Shown here in pieces: positions 19,471 to 27,562 of a stretch of DNA of 62,743 nt. A program made the translations under genes and the position numbers. Source of the stretch: an uncultured Prevotella sp. (GTDB lineage: Bacteria > Bacteroidota > Bacteroidia > Bacteroidales > Bacteroidaceae). Location: positions 1 through 62,743 of the forward strand of contig CALZXH010000004.1 in the NCBI GenBank assembly GCA_945830055.1, read 5' to 3'. The notes under the pieces are model-generated. The model was not told the DNA's origin and made no database searches. It was given only the letters and a program-made list of their open reading frames with translations. The first letter of the stretch is position 1. Each line of letters starts with the position of its first letter.

Positions 19471-19484
19471 CCTTCTCTAAAAAG

Positions 19485-20687
19485 TCACTTCTTTCCGCTA
19501 AGAGCGTCGATAACGGCAGATGCCGAGTTCTGTCCCTCACCGAGTTTGGCAGCATCGTCAATTTTCTTCTGATACTCGGCTTCGGTAATGGGTTTGATTT
19601 CCATTCCGTCGGTGAGCGAGGTAATACCCTTCGATACATAGCGGTCTCCGGGCTTCAGTCCGTCGGTAACAATGTAGTTCACACCGTCGTCCACGGGATG
19701 CACCTTGATTTCAGAATATTTCACCTTATTGTCCTTGCCTACGAGATAAACGAACTTCTTGTTCTGTACCTCAGAGGTGGCAACCTGCGGAATGATGACA
19801 GCATTGCTGCTCATATCGGGAATAACAATCTGTCCGGAACCGCCTGAACGGAGTTCATGACGAGGATTGGCAAAACGGGCGATGAGCGACACCGAACCGG
19901 TAGTAGCGTCAATGACTCCGCTGGCCTTCACTATCTTGCCCGGCTCGCTGTAGATGCTTCCGTCGGCAAGCTGCAGATTCACGGCAGGATAGTTGGCAAT
20001 GGCGGCATTCATGCCTCCCTCACCCTTAGCCATCTGCAACAGGTCTTTTTCGGTAACGGAGAAATACACCTCCATGGTACTGATGTCTGACACGGTGGTA
20101 AGGGGTTCTGCACTGGATGAGCTCACCAGGGCACCGACCTTGTAAGGCAGACTGCCCACCACGCCTGAAGCAGGACTCTTCACGTAGCAGTAGCTCAGCG
20201 CATCCTTGGCAGATGCCAGATTAGCCTCTGCCTGTGCCAAAGACGCCTGTGCGGTGGCATAGCTGTTGGCAGTAGTCTCCAGTTCATATTGTCCAATCAC
20301 CTTATTTTCAAACAGTTTCTTAGAATTTTCATAAGTCAGTTTCGAGGTGTTCAGTTGTGCCTTGGCTGTGTTTACGGCAGCCGTAGCCTGACGCACCTGA
20401 GCCTGGTAGGTCTCATTGTCAATCACAAAAAGCAGTTGTCCTGCACTCACTGTCTGACCCTCCTGCACACAAACCTGTGTAAGGAAGCCCGACACCTTAG
20501 GACGTATCTGCACATCCTGAATACCCTTGATGGTGGCAGGATAGGCCGTCTGCAACTCTGTAGATTGTACCGTCACAGTCCTTACGGCATACTCATTGTC
20601 GGCAAAATTAGGTTTTCCGCCCGATTTACCTCCACTACAAGCAACCAGTGTAGCAGCCATAGCTGCCAACATTAACGTCTTTTTCAT
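19485..20687 (-). CDS. RND efflux periplasmic adaptor lipoprotein (AcrA type)
   Basis: The 400-residue protein is a membrane-fusion adaptor with lipid Cys17 (LVAC). It shows the split lipoyl/barrel-sandwich halves (IRPKVSGFLTQVCVQEGQ and SYCYVKSPASGVVG), an alpha-helical hairpin rich in Ala/Gln/Asn between about residues 95 and 165, and beta-barrel and membrane-proximal domains. It bridges pump and duct. It is the first gene of the operon, with a promoter about 140 nt upstream. Confidence 0.95.
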   Translation of the reverse strand: MKKTLMLAAMAATLVACSGGKSGGKPNFADNEYAVRTVTVQSTELQTAYPATIKGIQDVQIRPKVSGFLTQVCVQEGQTVSAGQLLFVIDNETYQAQVRQATAAVNTAKAQLNTSKLTYENSKKLFENKVIGQYELETTANSYATAQASLAQAEANLASAKDALSYCYVKSPASGVVGSLPYKVGALVSSSSAEPLTTVSDISTMEVYFSVTEKDLLQMAKGEGGMNAAIANYPAVNLQLADGSIYSEPGKIVKASGVIDATTGSVSLIARFANPRHELRSGGSGQIVIPDMSSNAVIIPQVATSEVQNKKFVYLVGKDNKVKYSEIKVHPVDDGVNYIVTDGLKPGDRYVSKGITSLTDGMEIKPITEAEYQKKIDDAAKLGEGQNSASAVIDALSGKK

Positions 20688-20828
20688 TCTATTACCTATT
20701 TAATATGTTACTTATTATCTAAAATTACTTTCTCTAACGGCAAAACCGATGCCATTGACAACGGCATCACACATGGCATTTCCCATCTTTATCTGAAAAC
20801 TTTTCAATCCTTTTCAGTTTTCACAGCG

Positions 20829-20862
20829 CAAAGGTATATATATTTCAGCAAAAGAGTTCAAA
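20829..20862 (-). promoter_or_regulatory. Promoter of the RND efflux operon
   Basis: On the minus strand TACCTTTG (20829-20836) is a full -7 match, and a TTTG lies at 20859-20862, 22 nt upstream. Transcription would start near 20823, leaving a leader of about 135 nt. No TetR-like regulator gene is adjacent. Confidence 0.6.
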
Positions 20863-20915
20863 ATCACCTATACATTTAACAATAATTTTCTAAGAAGGCG
20901 GCATTTGCTAAAATA

Positions 20916-22349
20916 TTAGGAATGAGGAGTAAGTCCCATTTCCCCGGCCTTTTCCATCAGCAGCTGCATCAGCGCCTCCCTTTCGTTGGGCACCCGGTTG
21001 TCCAGAACGGCATCCTTGAGAGCCTTTTTCAGTACGCCCACCTGCGGTGAGGGGGTTAACCCGAACAGTTCCATGATTTCCGTTCCGTCGATACAGGGCT
21101 GCAACAACCTTTTATAATCCTTTTCCTTGAGGTCGGTCAGTTTTTCTCTTACCACCCTGAAGTTTTCCAGAAATTTCTTCTTCCTCACCTCGTTCTTGCT
21201 GGTGATATCGGCCTCGCAGAGGGTCATCAGGTCGTCAATATCGTCGCCGGCATCGTTCAGCAGGCGTCTCACGGCACTGTCGGTCACCTCCTCGTCGGCA
21301 ATCACGATGGGGCGCATGTGCAGGTTTACCAGTTTCTTCACGTACTTCATCTTTGCGTCCATGGGCATCTTCAGCCGTCTGAAGATGGTTGTCACCATTT
21401 TGTCTCCCACGATATTATGGCTGTGGAAGGTCCATCCCATAGGCGGTTGCCAACGTTTGCATGCCGTCTTTCCTATGTCGTGCAACAGAGCAGCCCACCT
21501 CAGCCACAGGTTGTCGGTATGCCTGCACACGTTGTCGAGTACCTCCAAGGTGTGATAGAAGTTGTTCTTGTGCGACCTTCCCTCCCTGGTCTCAACTATG
21601 TCCAGTGCCGCCAGTTCGGGCAATATCAGTTGTAGCAGTCCGCATCGCTGCAGGTCCACCCACCCTTTGCTGGGAGTCGCGCACATCATAATCTTGTTCA
21701 GTTCGGTACTGATACGTTCTCCGCTAATTATCTTGATTCTATAGGCATTGCGTGACAGTGCCTCAAAGGTCTCATCTTCGATGATGAAATTGAGTTGTGT
21801 AGCAAAGCGCACGCAACGGAGCATGCGCAGAGGGTCGTCGGAGAAAGTGACATCGGGGTCTAACGGGGTACAGATGATACCGTCTTCAAGGTCATAGATA
21901 CCGTCAAACGGATCTACCAGTTCTCCGAATCGCTCCTTGTTCAGGCATATCGCCATGGCGTTGATAGTGAAGTCGCGCCTGTTCTGGTCATCCTCCAGCG
22001 TTCCGTCTTCCACAATCGGCTTGCGCGATTCTCGGCTGTAACTCTCTTTTCTGGCACCCACAAACTCCACTTCATTCCCCTGCCACGTTACCTGTGCAGT
22101 TCCGAAATTGCGGTAAACCGCCAAATGGGCGTGCCTGCCTAGACGTTTCTTGAAAGCGGTGGCCACATCAATACCACTGCCCACCACAACCACATCGATG
22201 TCGTTGGAGGGGCGTTCCAGGAATATGTCGCGTACATAACCGCCCACCACATAGCATTCCACTCCCATTTCATCAGCCACATCGCCAATCAGATGGAAGA
22301 TTTCCTTGTCCAGTATGGTAGCCAGTTCGTTATCCGAATACAGTATCAT
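20916..22349 (-). CDS. CCA-adding-type nucleotidyltransferase with HD domain
   Basis: The 477-residue protein has an N-terminal polymerase-beta-like nucleotidyltransferase domain (VGGYVRDIFLERPSNDIDVVV, with the catalytic DID), the RRDFTINAMA motif near residue 130, and an HD phosphohydrolase domain (LLHDIGKT near residue 290). This is the layout of tRNA CCA-adding enzymes, which also serve for tRNA repair; Bacteroidetes homologues are usually annotated as HD-domain CCA nucleotidyltransferases. Poly(A) polymerase activity cannot be excluded. It stands alone between two intergenic regions. Confidence 0.9.
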   Translation of the reverse strand: MILYSDNELATILDKEIFHLIGDVADEMGVECYVVGGYVRDIFLERPSNDIDVVVVGSGIDVATAFKKRLGRHAHLAVYRNFGTAQVTWQGNEVEFVGARKESYSRESRKPIVEDGTLEDDQNRRDFTINAMAICLNKERFGELVDPFDGIYDLEDGIICTPLDPDVTFSDDPLRMLRCVRFATQLNFIIEDETFEALSRNAYRIKIISGERISTELNKIMMCATPSKGWVDLQRCGLLQLILPELAALDIVETREGRSHKNNFYHTLEVLDNVCRHTDNLWLRWAALLHDIGKTACKRWQPPMGWTFHSHNIVGDKMVTTIFRRLKMPMDAKMKYVKKLVNLHMRPIVIADEEVTDSAVRRLLNDAGDDIDDLMTLCEADITSKNEVRKKKFLENFRVVREKLTDLKEKDYKRLLQPCIDGTEIMELFGLTPSPQVGVLKKALKDAVLDNRVPNEREALMQLLMEKAGEMGLTPHS

Positions 22350-22741
22350 CTTGCTTTACATTGCCTTTTAGGGAGTGCAAATGTACAAAAAAACGGAGAT
22401 ACTCCCACTATCTTTGCCCTGATTTTTCTTTGGGCAGTCTCTTGCCACGCCACTTACATTCCTTTGAATATGGCGTTTGGGTCTATACAATTATCGAAGG
22501 AGAATGACCTCTCGAAGAGTCCTCTATGAGTCGTCATTGCTCCTCATCGTCCACCACCGTTCTATAATGAAAAAAGCGGTCCATATACCCTCTGCCAAGG
22601 AGTTGCCCTAAAGCAGTAATTAATTGAATGTTAAATAGCACCAAGACTGAAATTATTTTGCAAAAAGAAGTGTTATTCTCGATTTTTATTTATTCCTTTG
22701 CTAAGTCAATCAGTTTTATTACACGCTACTAACACATAAAA
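22350..22741. other. Divergent intergenic region before the TonB-dependent-receptor-like gene
   Basis: No supported gene is seen. A minus-strand -7 element TACATTTG lies at 22378-22385 and serves the nucleotidyltransferase gene. A plus-strand TATCTTTG at 22409-22416 and a weaker TTCCTTTG at 22693-22700 could drive the receptor gene. Short readings here have no family character. Confidence 0.45.
22378..22385 (-). promoter_or_regulatory. Candidate -7 element of the nucleotidyltransferase gene
   Basis: Read on the minus strand the sequence is TACATTTG, about 30 nt upstream of the ATG at 22349. No clear TTTG is seen at the right spacing, so this is a partial match. Confidence 0.45.
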
Positions 22742-24550
22742 ATGGAGCACAGACAATTATTCACCTCTGCGGCAATCATGACCATTGCCTTTTGGTTGCC
22801 GACGACCCAGCCCGTAGCACAGGCAAGTAACGACAACGTGACTGCGGTGGAACTGAAGCACGACCGGACTGTCATCTATCCGCAAAGGATGCAACTCAAC
22901 GGCAACGAAACCCTGCTGGACATCATACAGGCATACCGCGGAGTGCTGGTTGCAGGTTATGACAACATGCTCGACGGATTCCGGCTGAGACTGGAAAACG
23001 ACAACCTGCATGGCGATGTGCGCACCCTGCTCTCAAATATCCGCGCCGTTGACGTGGAGAAAGTGCAGATAGTAGATAATCCCGGAGTACAGAAAGGAAC
23101 GACAGGACTGGGAGGTGTGATAGACATCAACCTGCTGAAACGGACAGGAACCTACGGAGTGGCAGGCATAGAGGGGGCAAGCAGAGGACCTTCAGCCATC
23201 GCGGGCGACGGAGCCTATAACATCCTGCCCTCGGCAATGGTGAGGCACAGCACGGAAAAGACAGATATTACGGGATTGGTTGACTTTGGACATGGAGAAT
23301 CCAACGGTACCGTTAACGACAAAGAGACCGTTCACCTCAACCTGCTGTCATCACTTACCGGGCGCGACCGTCAGGTATTCTCCGCATCACAACAGTATGG
23401 TGCAGTCGAGACTCCCCTGCAGACATCGCGCAACCGCACGGCCTACGGCTCTTTCGTAAATATCCACTCGTTCAACGACAAGGGACTTGAACTGCTGACT
23501 CAGGTAATTTACATCTACAACAGTTCTCCCCTTTCTTCATACGTGCCCCAGTTGGACCGCAATATCGGAGTAACCTCCAAGAAACACACTCCCATCGGAT
23601 TAGCGGAGTTATACACGCCTCTGCCAGTCAAGGGCATGAAGCTGATGGCGGGATATGAATTCGACTACGACAGACTGAGCTACAAGGTTGACATGCAAGG
23701 AGCTATGCCCGAGGGAATTCCAGCCATTCCTACCGAAGGCATATTCTCCATCACCAACCATAACATCTATGCCGAACTGACCTATGAGGTACCCCATTGG
23801 TCGTTCAGCGTTGGCGGCCGCAGCATCTTCTATCGCTATCATACTGATGACCACCTAAAACCGGCTAAGACGCGCCACGACCTTCGCAACTTATGGCGGG
23901 TGTCTGCCATCTGTTGTCCCTCAGACAACCATCAACTGCAACTGAGCTACAACCGCAAGTTTGTAAATCCTGTCTATGCAGAATACAACGTCGCAGACAT
24001 CGTGGAACAGGGACAATACATAGCCGGTCTTGAGATTGATGACGAAAGATTTGCCGAAACGAAAATTGACCAGGTGCAGCTCAATTACAACACAAAAGCG
24101 GGTAAGGTGATGTTGCAGTCGGGGGCAACCTATTATCATCTCCGCGGATTTGTGAAGACAACCAACATTCCTGTACAGTGGGTACAATCGGATATATGGC
24201 GGGCACAGGCTGCGGCATACATGTGCAATAGCCTCTACAGTCTTTGTGCCGGCATGGAGTTCACCACCTCCAGTTATCGCGTTAACAAACAGGGAGAGAA
24301 GACCCACAGCACCTTTGCCGTATTTAACCTTTCACCCACCCTCTTCCTGCCATGCCACTGGCAACTGCGGGCAAAGACTGTGTTCTTCACCAAGAAGGCA
24401 ACGGCGCGTATCGCGGCAGACAACGATGTGTATGCCTCACTGCAACTGAACAAACAGCTGGGTCGTCACATCGACCTCTATGCACAATGGCACGATATCT
24501 TCTACGGTTCGCACAGTTATATCATGGGAGGAATAAAAGCAAGGCTCTAA
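22742..24550 (+). CDS. TonB-dependent-receptor-like outer-membrane protein
   Basis: The 602-residue protein has a signal peptide ending near residue 28 and a short plug-like domain (about residues 50-135). The plug signature is visible in VEKVQIVDNPGVQKGTTGLGGVIDI, which parallels the usual plug end with its Gly-Gly-Val-Ile-Asp-Ile. The rest is a beta-barrel. It is shorter than classic receptors, has no carboxypeptidase-like N-terminal extension, and no SusD or transport genes are next to it. The ligand is unknown. It may be a degenerate or specialised receptor. Confidence 0.7.
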   Translation: MEHRQLFTSAAIMTIAFWLPTTQPVAQASNDNVTAVELKHDRTVIYPQRMQLNGNETLLDIIQAYRGVLVAGYDNMLDGFRLRLENDNLHGDVRTLLSNIRAVDVEKVQIVDNPGVQKGTTGLGGVIDINLLKRTGTYGVAGIEGASRGPSAIAGDGAYNILPSAMVRHSTEKTDITGLVDFGHGESNGTVNDKETVHLNLLSSLTGRDRQVFSASQQYGAVETPLQTSRNRTAYGSFVNIHSFNDKGLELLTQVIYIYNSSPLSSYVPQLDRNIGVTSKKHTPIGLAELYTPLPVKGMKLMAGYEFDYDRLSYKVDMQGAMPEGIPAIPTEGIFSITNHNIYAELTYEVPHWSFSVGGRSIFYRYHTDDHLKPAKTRHDLRNLWRVSAICCPSDNHQLQLSYNRKFVNPVYAEYNVADIVEQGQYIAGLEIDDERFAETKIDQVQLNYNTKAGKVMLQSGATYYHLRGFVKTTNIPVQWVQSDIWRAQAAAYMCNSLYSLCAGMEFTTSSYRVNKQGEKTHSTFAVFNLSPTLFLPCHWQLRAKTVFFTKKATARIAADNDVYASLQLNKQLGRHIDLYAQWHDIFYGSHSYIMGGIKARL

Positions 24551-24590
24551 GTGTTGTTTAGTTAATAATATTTAAATAATATGATTATTT

Positions 24591-24622
24591 TCTTTTACTT
24601 TATTATTAATAGCGTAAATTTG
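24591..24622 (+). promoter_or_regulatory. Promoter of the PAP2-barrel gene
   Basis: The -7 element TAAATTTG is at 24615-24622, with a T-rich -33-like element around 24591-24595 about 20 nt upstream. Transcription should begin near 24628, some 18 nt before the ATG at 24646. Confidence 0.55.
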
Positions 24623-24645
24623 CAAAAATTACTTAACCATTGAGT

Positions 24646-26313
24646 ATGAAGAAAATTGAAATGATTTGTCTGCTGGCGATAAGCAGTATTACAAGCGTTT
24701 TTGCCGATACCACAGAAGACAACAAATGGAAACTGGAAACACCAGAGATGGCTCCCGTGCTGACCATGGATGAATACAACACGAACTCTCCGGCATTGGA
24801 GATGACGGCATTGACCTCCAACTCCCCCGAATTACCCGCTTTGGCTGTTGCCAAAGACATCAAGCCCTACACGTTCTGGGATGACCAGACCTATGTGGGC
24901 ATCCCCCTGTTCATTGCAGGTATCATCGCCAAGAGCGAGAAGGAAAGTTTCCGTCAGGACTATACCAACAAGAAATCAGCCAACCGTCTGATAAAATACA
25001 ATTTCCACTCAGAGATTGACAATTACACGCAGTTTGTACCCATGTTCCTCTCCACTGGACTGAACCTCGCTGGAGTGGAGGGACGCAGCGATTTCGGCAG
25101 ATACCTTGCCAGCGGTGCCTTGTCGTATGCCATCATGGCTGCCATCGTGAACCCCATCAAGTACAGCGCCAAGGAGATGCGCCCCGACGGAAGCACCCGC
25201 AACTCGTGGCCCTCGGGACATACCGCCACGGCATTCGTAAGCGCCACCATCCTGCACAAGGAATATGGTCTGACCCGTAGCCCTTGGTACTCTATTTTCG
25301 GTTATGGAGTGGCTACAGCCACCGGTGTGATGCGCGTACTGAACAACCGCCACTGGGTGAGCGACGTGCTGTCGGGAGCCGGTATCGGTATTTTCTCCAC
25401 AGAAGTGGCTTACGGACTGTCAGACTTGATATTCAAGGAGAAAGGGCTGAAGCGCAACGACTTGAGCGGAGGTGAGAATATCATCACCAACCCCTCGTTC
25501 TTCAGCGTGTCGATGGGTGTGGGTTTGGGCAGCAAAAACCTGGACTTCGATGACGGATCCGAAGAAGGTACACACTTCGACCTCACGACCTCTACCGTCG
25601 TAGGAGCCGAAGGTGCTTATTTCTTCAACAAATATGTCGGTGTAGGTGGACGCCTGCGCGTGAGAAGCACACCTGTGAAGGGACTTGATGTCATCAGTCA
25701 AGAGGGGCAGGGCCTATATAATGAGATTACCTCTATCCCTGAGGCTGAACGCTGGATTTCCACACACGACTTACATGTGGAAACCGACCATATAACTGAA
25801 TTTGCCAGTGACCTCGGTGTGTATTTCAATATCCCCCTGTCAAGCCACTTTGCGATTGGCACCAAACTGTTGGTGGGTAGAAGCGTGATTCAAGACTTGG
25901 ATATCAACTCCCATTTTGCAGGAGAAGTGGTCGATGAGAAATTCGATGTATCAGGTAATCAGGATGGAATTACCGTAACTCCAACACAAGAGGAGTTTAC
26001 AGGTGAAAATTACGATGTGGATTGGGATTTCCTGACTCTCAGCGGCAGCAACTCTACCAAGTTCGGCACAGGACTTTCAATCACCTATGCCTACAAGCAG
26101 TCATTCTCATGGCGCCTGTTCGTGGATTACGACGTGACCCGCAAGAACTTTGAACTGACCTATGACCCCTTCGGATTTCTGGAAAAAGCCTCGCCAAATA
26201 TGAAGAGAATGATCGAGATAGAAGAACCAGGGTTAACTGATCCGATACGCTATAATGTTGACAAGACTCTGCACAACTTTGTGATAGGAGGTGCCTTCTG
26301 CGTAAGTTTCTGA
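24646..26313 (+). CDS. PAP2-family phosphatase with a C-terminal beta-barrel domain
   Basis: The 555-residue protein joins two parts. After a signal peptide, residues about 80-270 carry the PAP2 acid-phosphatase motifs: KEMRPDG, the WPSGHTA core and RVLNNRHWVSDV with the catalytic His. The last 260 residues form alternating amphipathic strands ending in Cys-Val-Ser-Phe, a barrel-type C-terminus. It probably dephosphorylates a lipid or other phosphate in the envelope, but the substrate cannot be read from sequence. The ATG at 24646 is preferred over an in-frame TTG at 24640. Similar fused proteins are known in Bacteroidales. Confidence 0.85.
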   Translation: MKKIEMICLLAISSITSVFADTTEDNKWKLETPEMAPVLTMDEYNTNSPALEMTALTSNSPELPALAVAKDIKPYTFWDDQTYVGIPLFIAGIIAKSEKESFRQDYTNKKSANRLIKYNFHSEIDNYTQFVPMFLSTGLNLAGVEGRSDFGRYLASGALSYAIMAAIVNPIKYSAKEMRPDGSTRNSWPSGHTATAFVSATILHKEYGLTRSPWYSIFGYGVATATGVMRVLNNRHWVSDVLSGAGIGIFSTEVAYGLSDLIFKEKGLKRNDLSGGENIITNPSFFSVSMGVGLGSKNLDFDDGSEEGTHFDLTTSTVVGAEGAYFFNKYVGVGGRLRVRSTPVKGLDVISQEGQGLYNEITSIPEAERWISTHDLHVETDHITEFASDLGVYFNIPLSSHFAIGTKLLVGRSVIQDLDINSHFAGEVVDEKFDVSGNQDGITVTPTQEEFTGENYDVDWDFLTLSGSNSTKFGTGLSITYAYKQSFSWRLFVDYDVTRKNFELTYDPFGFLEKASPNMKRMIEIEEPGLTDPIRYNVDKTLHNFVIGGAFCVSF

Positions 26314-26444
26314 CACAAAAAGCCGCGGTTGATATACTAAAGCCAAACCATCTGCGTTATTATAACAGACCGAGTGTCTGCCAAGAAAATATATCATCCG
26401 GTGGAAATCAAGGTTCCACCATCAACAATAACACAGAAACAAGA

Positions 26445-26915
26445 ATGGCTAAGATAAAAGTTTGGATAGGCGCAGCCGCTATCGTGCTGGGAGCGACTTT
26501 CACCACAAGTTGCCGCAGTGACGCACAGGAAGAGGCGAACAAACTGCTGGAAGAAGCAGAAACGATGTACGAGAAAAAGCAATATGCCGAGGCTCTGCAG
26601 GTGCTCGACTCGTTGAGATATATCTATCCTACCGCCATCCATGCGCGTCATGAGGCACTGAAACTGAAACAAGACATATCCCTTAAGCAGGCACAAGAAG
26701 AACTGGCGTTGGTAGACAGCGCCCTACAGGCGGTGAATGCCAACTACAAATACCTGCAAGGCAAGGTGGAACGGGAAAAAGCTGACCTGAGTGTCACACC
26801 GCAGTCACTTGACCTGCTCACCCGCACCCGCATCAAGCGCGACTCCCTGCAAGTACAGTTCGATGTGCTCTGTGCAAAGATCAAGTATATCAATAAGAAG
26901 AAAAAGGAGAATTGA
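26445..26915 (+). CDS. Small helical lipoprotein
   Basis: The 156-residue protein has a lipobox with Cys23 (TTSC) and then an all-helical, charged body. Residues about 28-60 resemble a single TPR-like hairpin (KQYAEALQVLDSLRYIYP), followed by a probable coiled coil. The tail is very Lys-rich. It could be a periplasmic scaffold, but no partner is evident. Its stop is overlapped by a terminator hairpin. Confidence 0.7.
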   Translation: MAKIKVWIGAAAIVLGATFTTSCRSDAQEEANKLLEEAETMYEKKQYAEALQVLDSLRYIYPTAIHARHEALKLKQDISLKQAQEELALVDSALQAVNANYKYLQGKVEREKADLSVTPQSLDLLTRTRIKRDSLQVQFDVLCAKIKYINKKKKEN

Positions 26916-26931
26916 GTTCTCCTTTTTTTTT
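26905..26931 (+). terminator. Rho-independent terminator
   Basis: A 7-bp perfect stem (26905-26911 with 26917-26923) with a 5-nt loop runs into a tract of nine T. It overlaps the stop codon of the small lipoprotein gene. Its T-tract also supplies the -33 element of the next promoter. Confidence 0.85.
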
Positions 26932-26959
26932 GTAGTTTGCACCAAAATGTCTAATTTTG
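26929..26959 (+). promoter_or_regulatory. Promoter of the DUF1599 operon
   Basis: TTTG at 26929-26932 and TAATTTTG at 26952-26959 are separated by 19 nt, a full consensus match. The -33 element is built from the end of the preceding terminator T-tract, so the two transcription units are packed with no spare sequence. The start would be near 26966, about 36 nt before the ATG at 27002. Confidence 0.75.
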
Positions 26960-27001
26960 CACGCAGGTAGAAAACCTGTCACTACAAACAACAAACAAGA
27001 T

Positions 27002-27562
27002 ATGGACACACGCGAAAAGAACACGCAAGAGCAATTTGAACAAGCCATGCTGGAGTGCCGCACACTGTTCGAAAAAAAATTGCATGACTATGGTGCTTCG
27101 TGGCGTATCCTCAGACCCTCATCCCTCACCGACCAGTTGTTTATCAAGGCAAAGCGCATACGCAGTCTGGAAATCAAAAAGGTGTCGATGGTGGGCGAAG
27201 GCATCAAGCCTGAGTTTGTGGCACTCATCAACTACGGCATTGTAGGACTGATACAGCTGGAAAAGGGCTTTGCCGACACTGTGGACATCACCAACCAGCA
27301 GGCCATGCAGCTGTATGACAAGGCTGCCGATGATGCCCTGCAACTGATGCTGAAGAAAAACCACGACTATAATGAGGCGTGGAGAGGCATGAGAGTGAGC
27401 AGTTATACCGACTTCATACTGACCAAGATAGAGCGCATCAAGGAGATTGAGAATCTACAAGGAGGCACTTTAGTGAGCGAGGGTATTGACGCCAACTACA
27501 TGGACATTATCAACTATGCCGTGTTCGGTGTCATCAAACTTAACGAGCAGGAGGCAGGGTGA
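27002..27562 (+). CDS. DUF1599 protein with two tandem copies of the domain
   Basis: The 186-residue protein is built of two copies of one motif: [14 protein letters not shown] at about residue 27 and [14 protein letters not shown] at about residue 120, each followed by a K-x-x-R-I helix. This is the DUF1599 family, also described as nucleotide-modification-associated domain 1, found next to DNA- or nucleotide-modification genes in phages and here in a chromosomal housekeeping setting. The biochemical role is not established. The ATG at 27002 is chosen because an in-frame TTG at 26957 lies in the promoter. Its stop overlaps the next start by 4 nt (GTGA). Confidence 0.85.
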   Translation: MDTREKNTQEQFEQAMLECRTLFEKKLHDYGASWRILRPSSLTDQLFIKAKRIRSLEIKKVSMVGEGIKPEFVALINYGIVGLIQLEKGFADTVDITNQQAMQLYDKAADDALQLMLKKNHDYNEAWRGMRVSSYTDFILTKIERIKEIENLQGGTLVSEGIDANYMDIINYAVFGVIKLNEQEAG

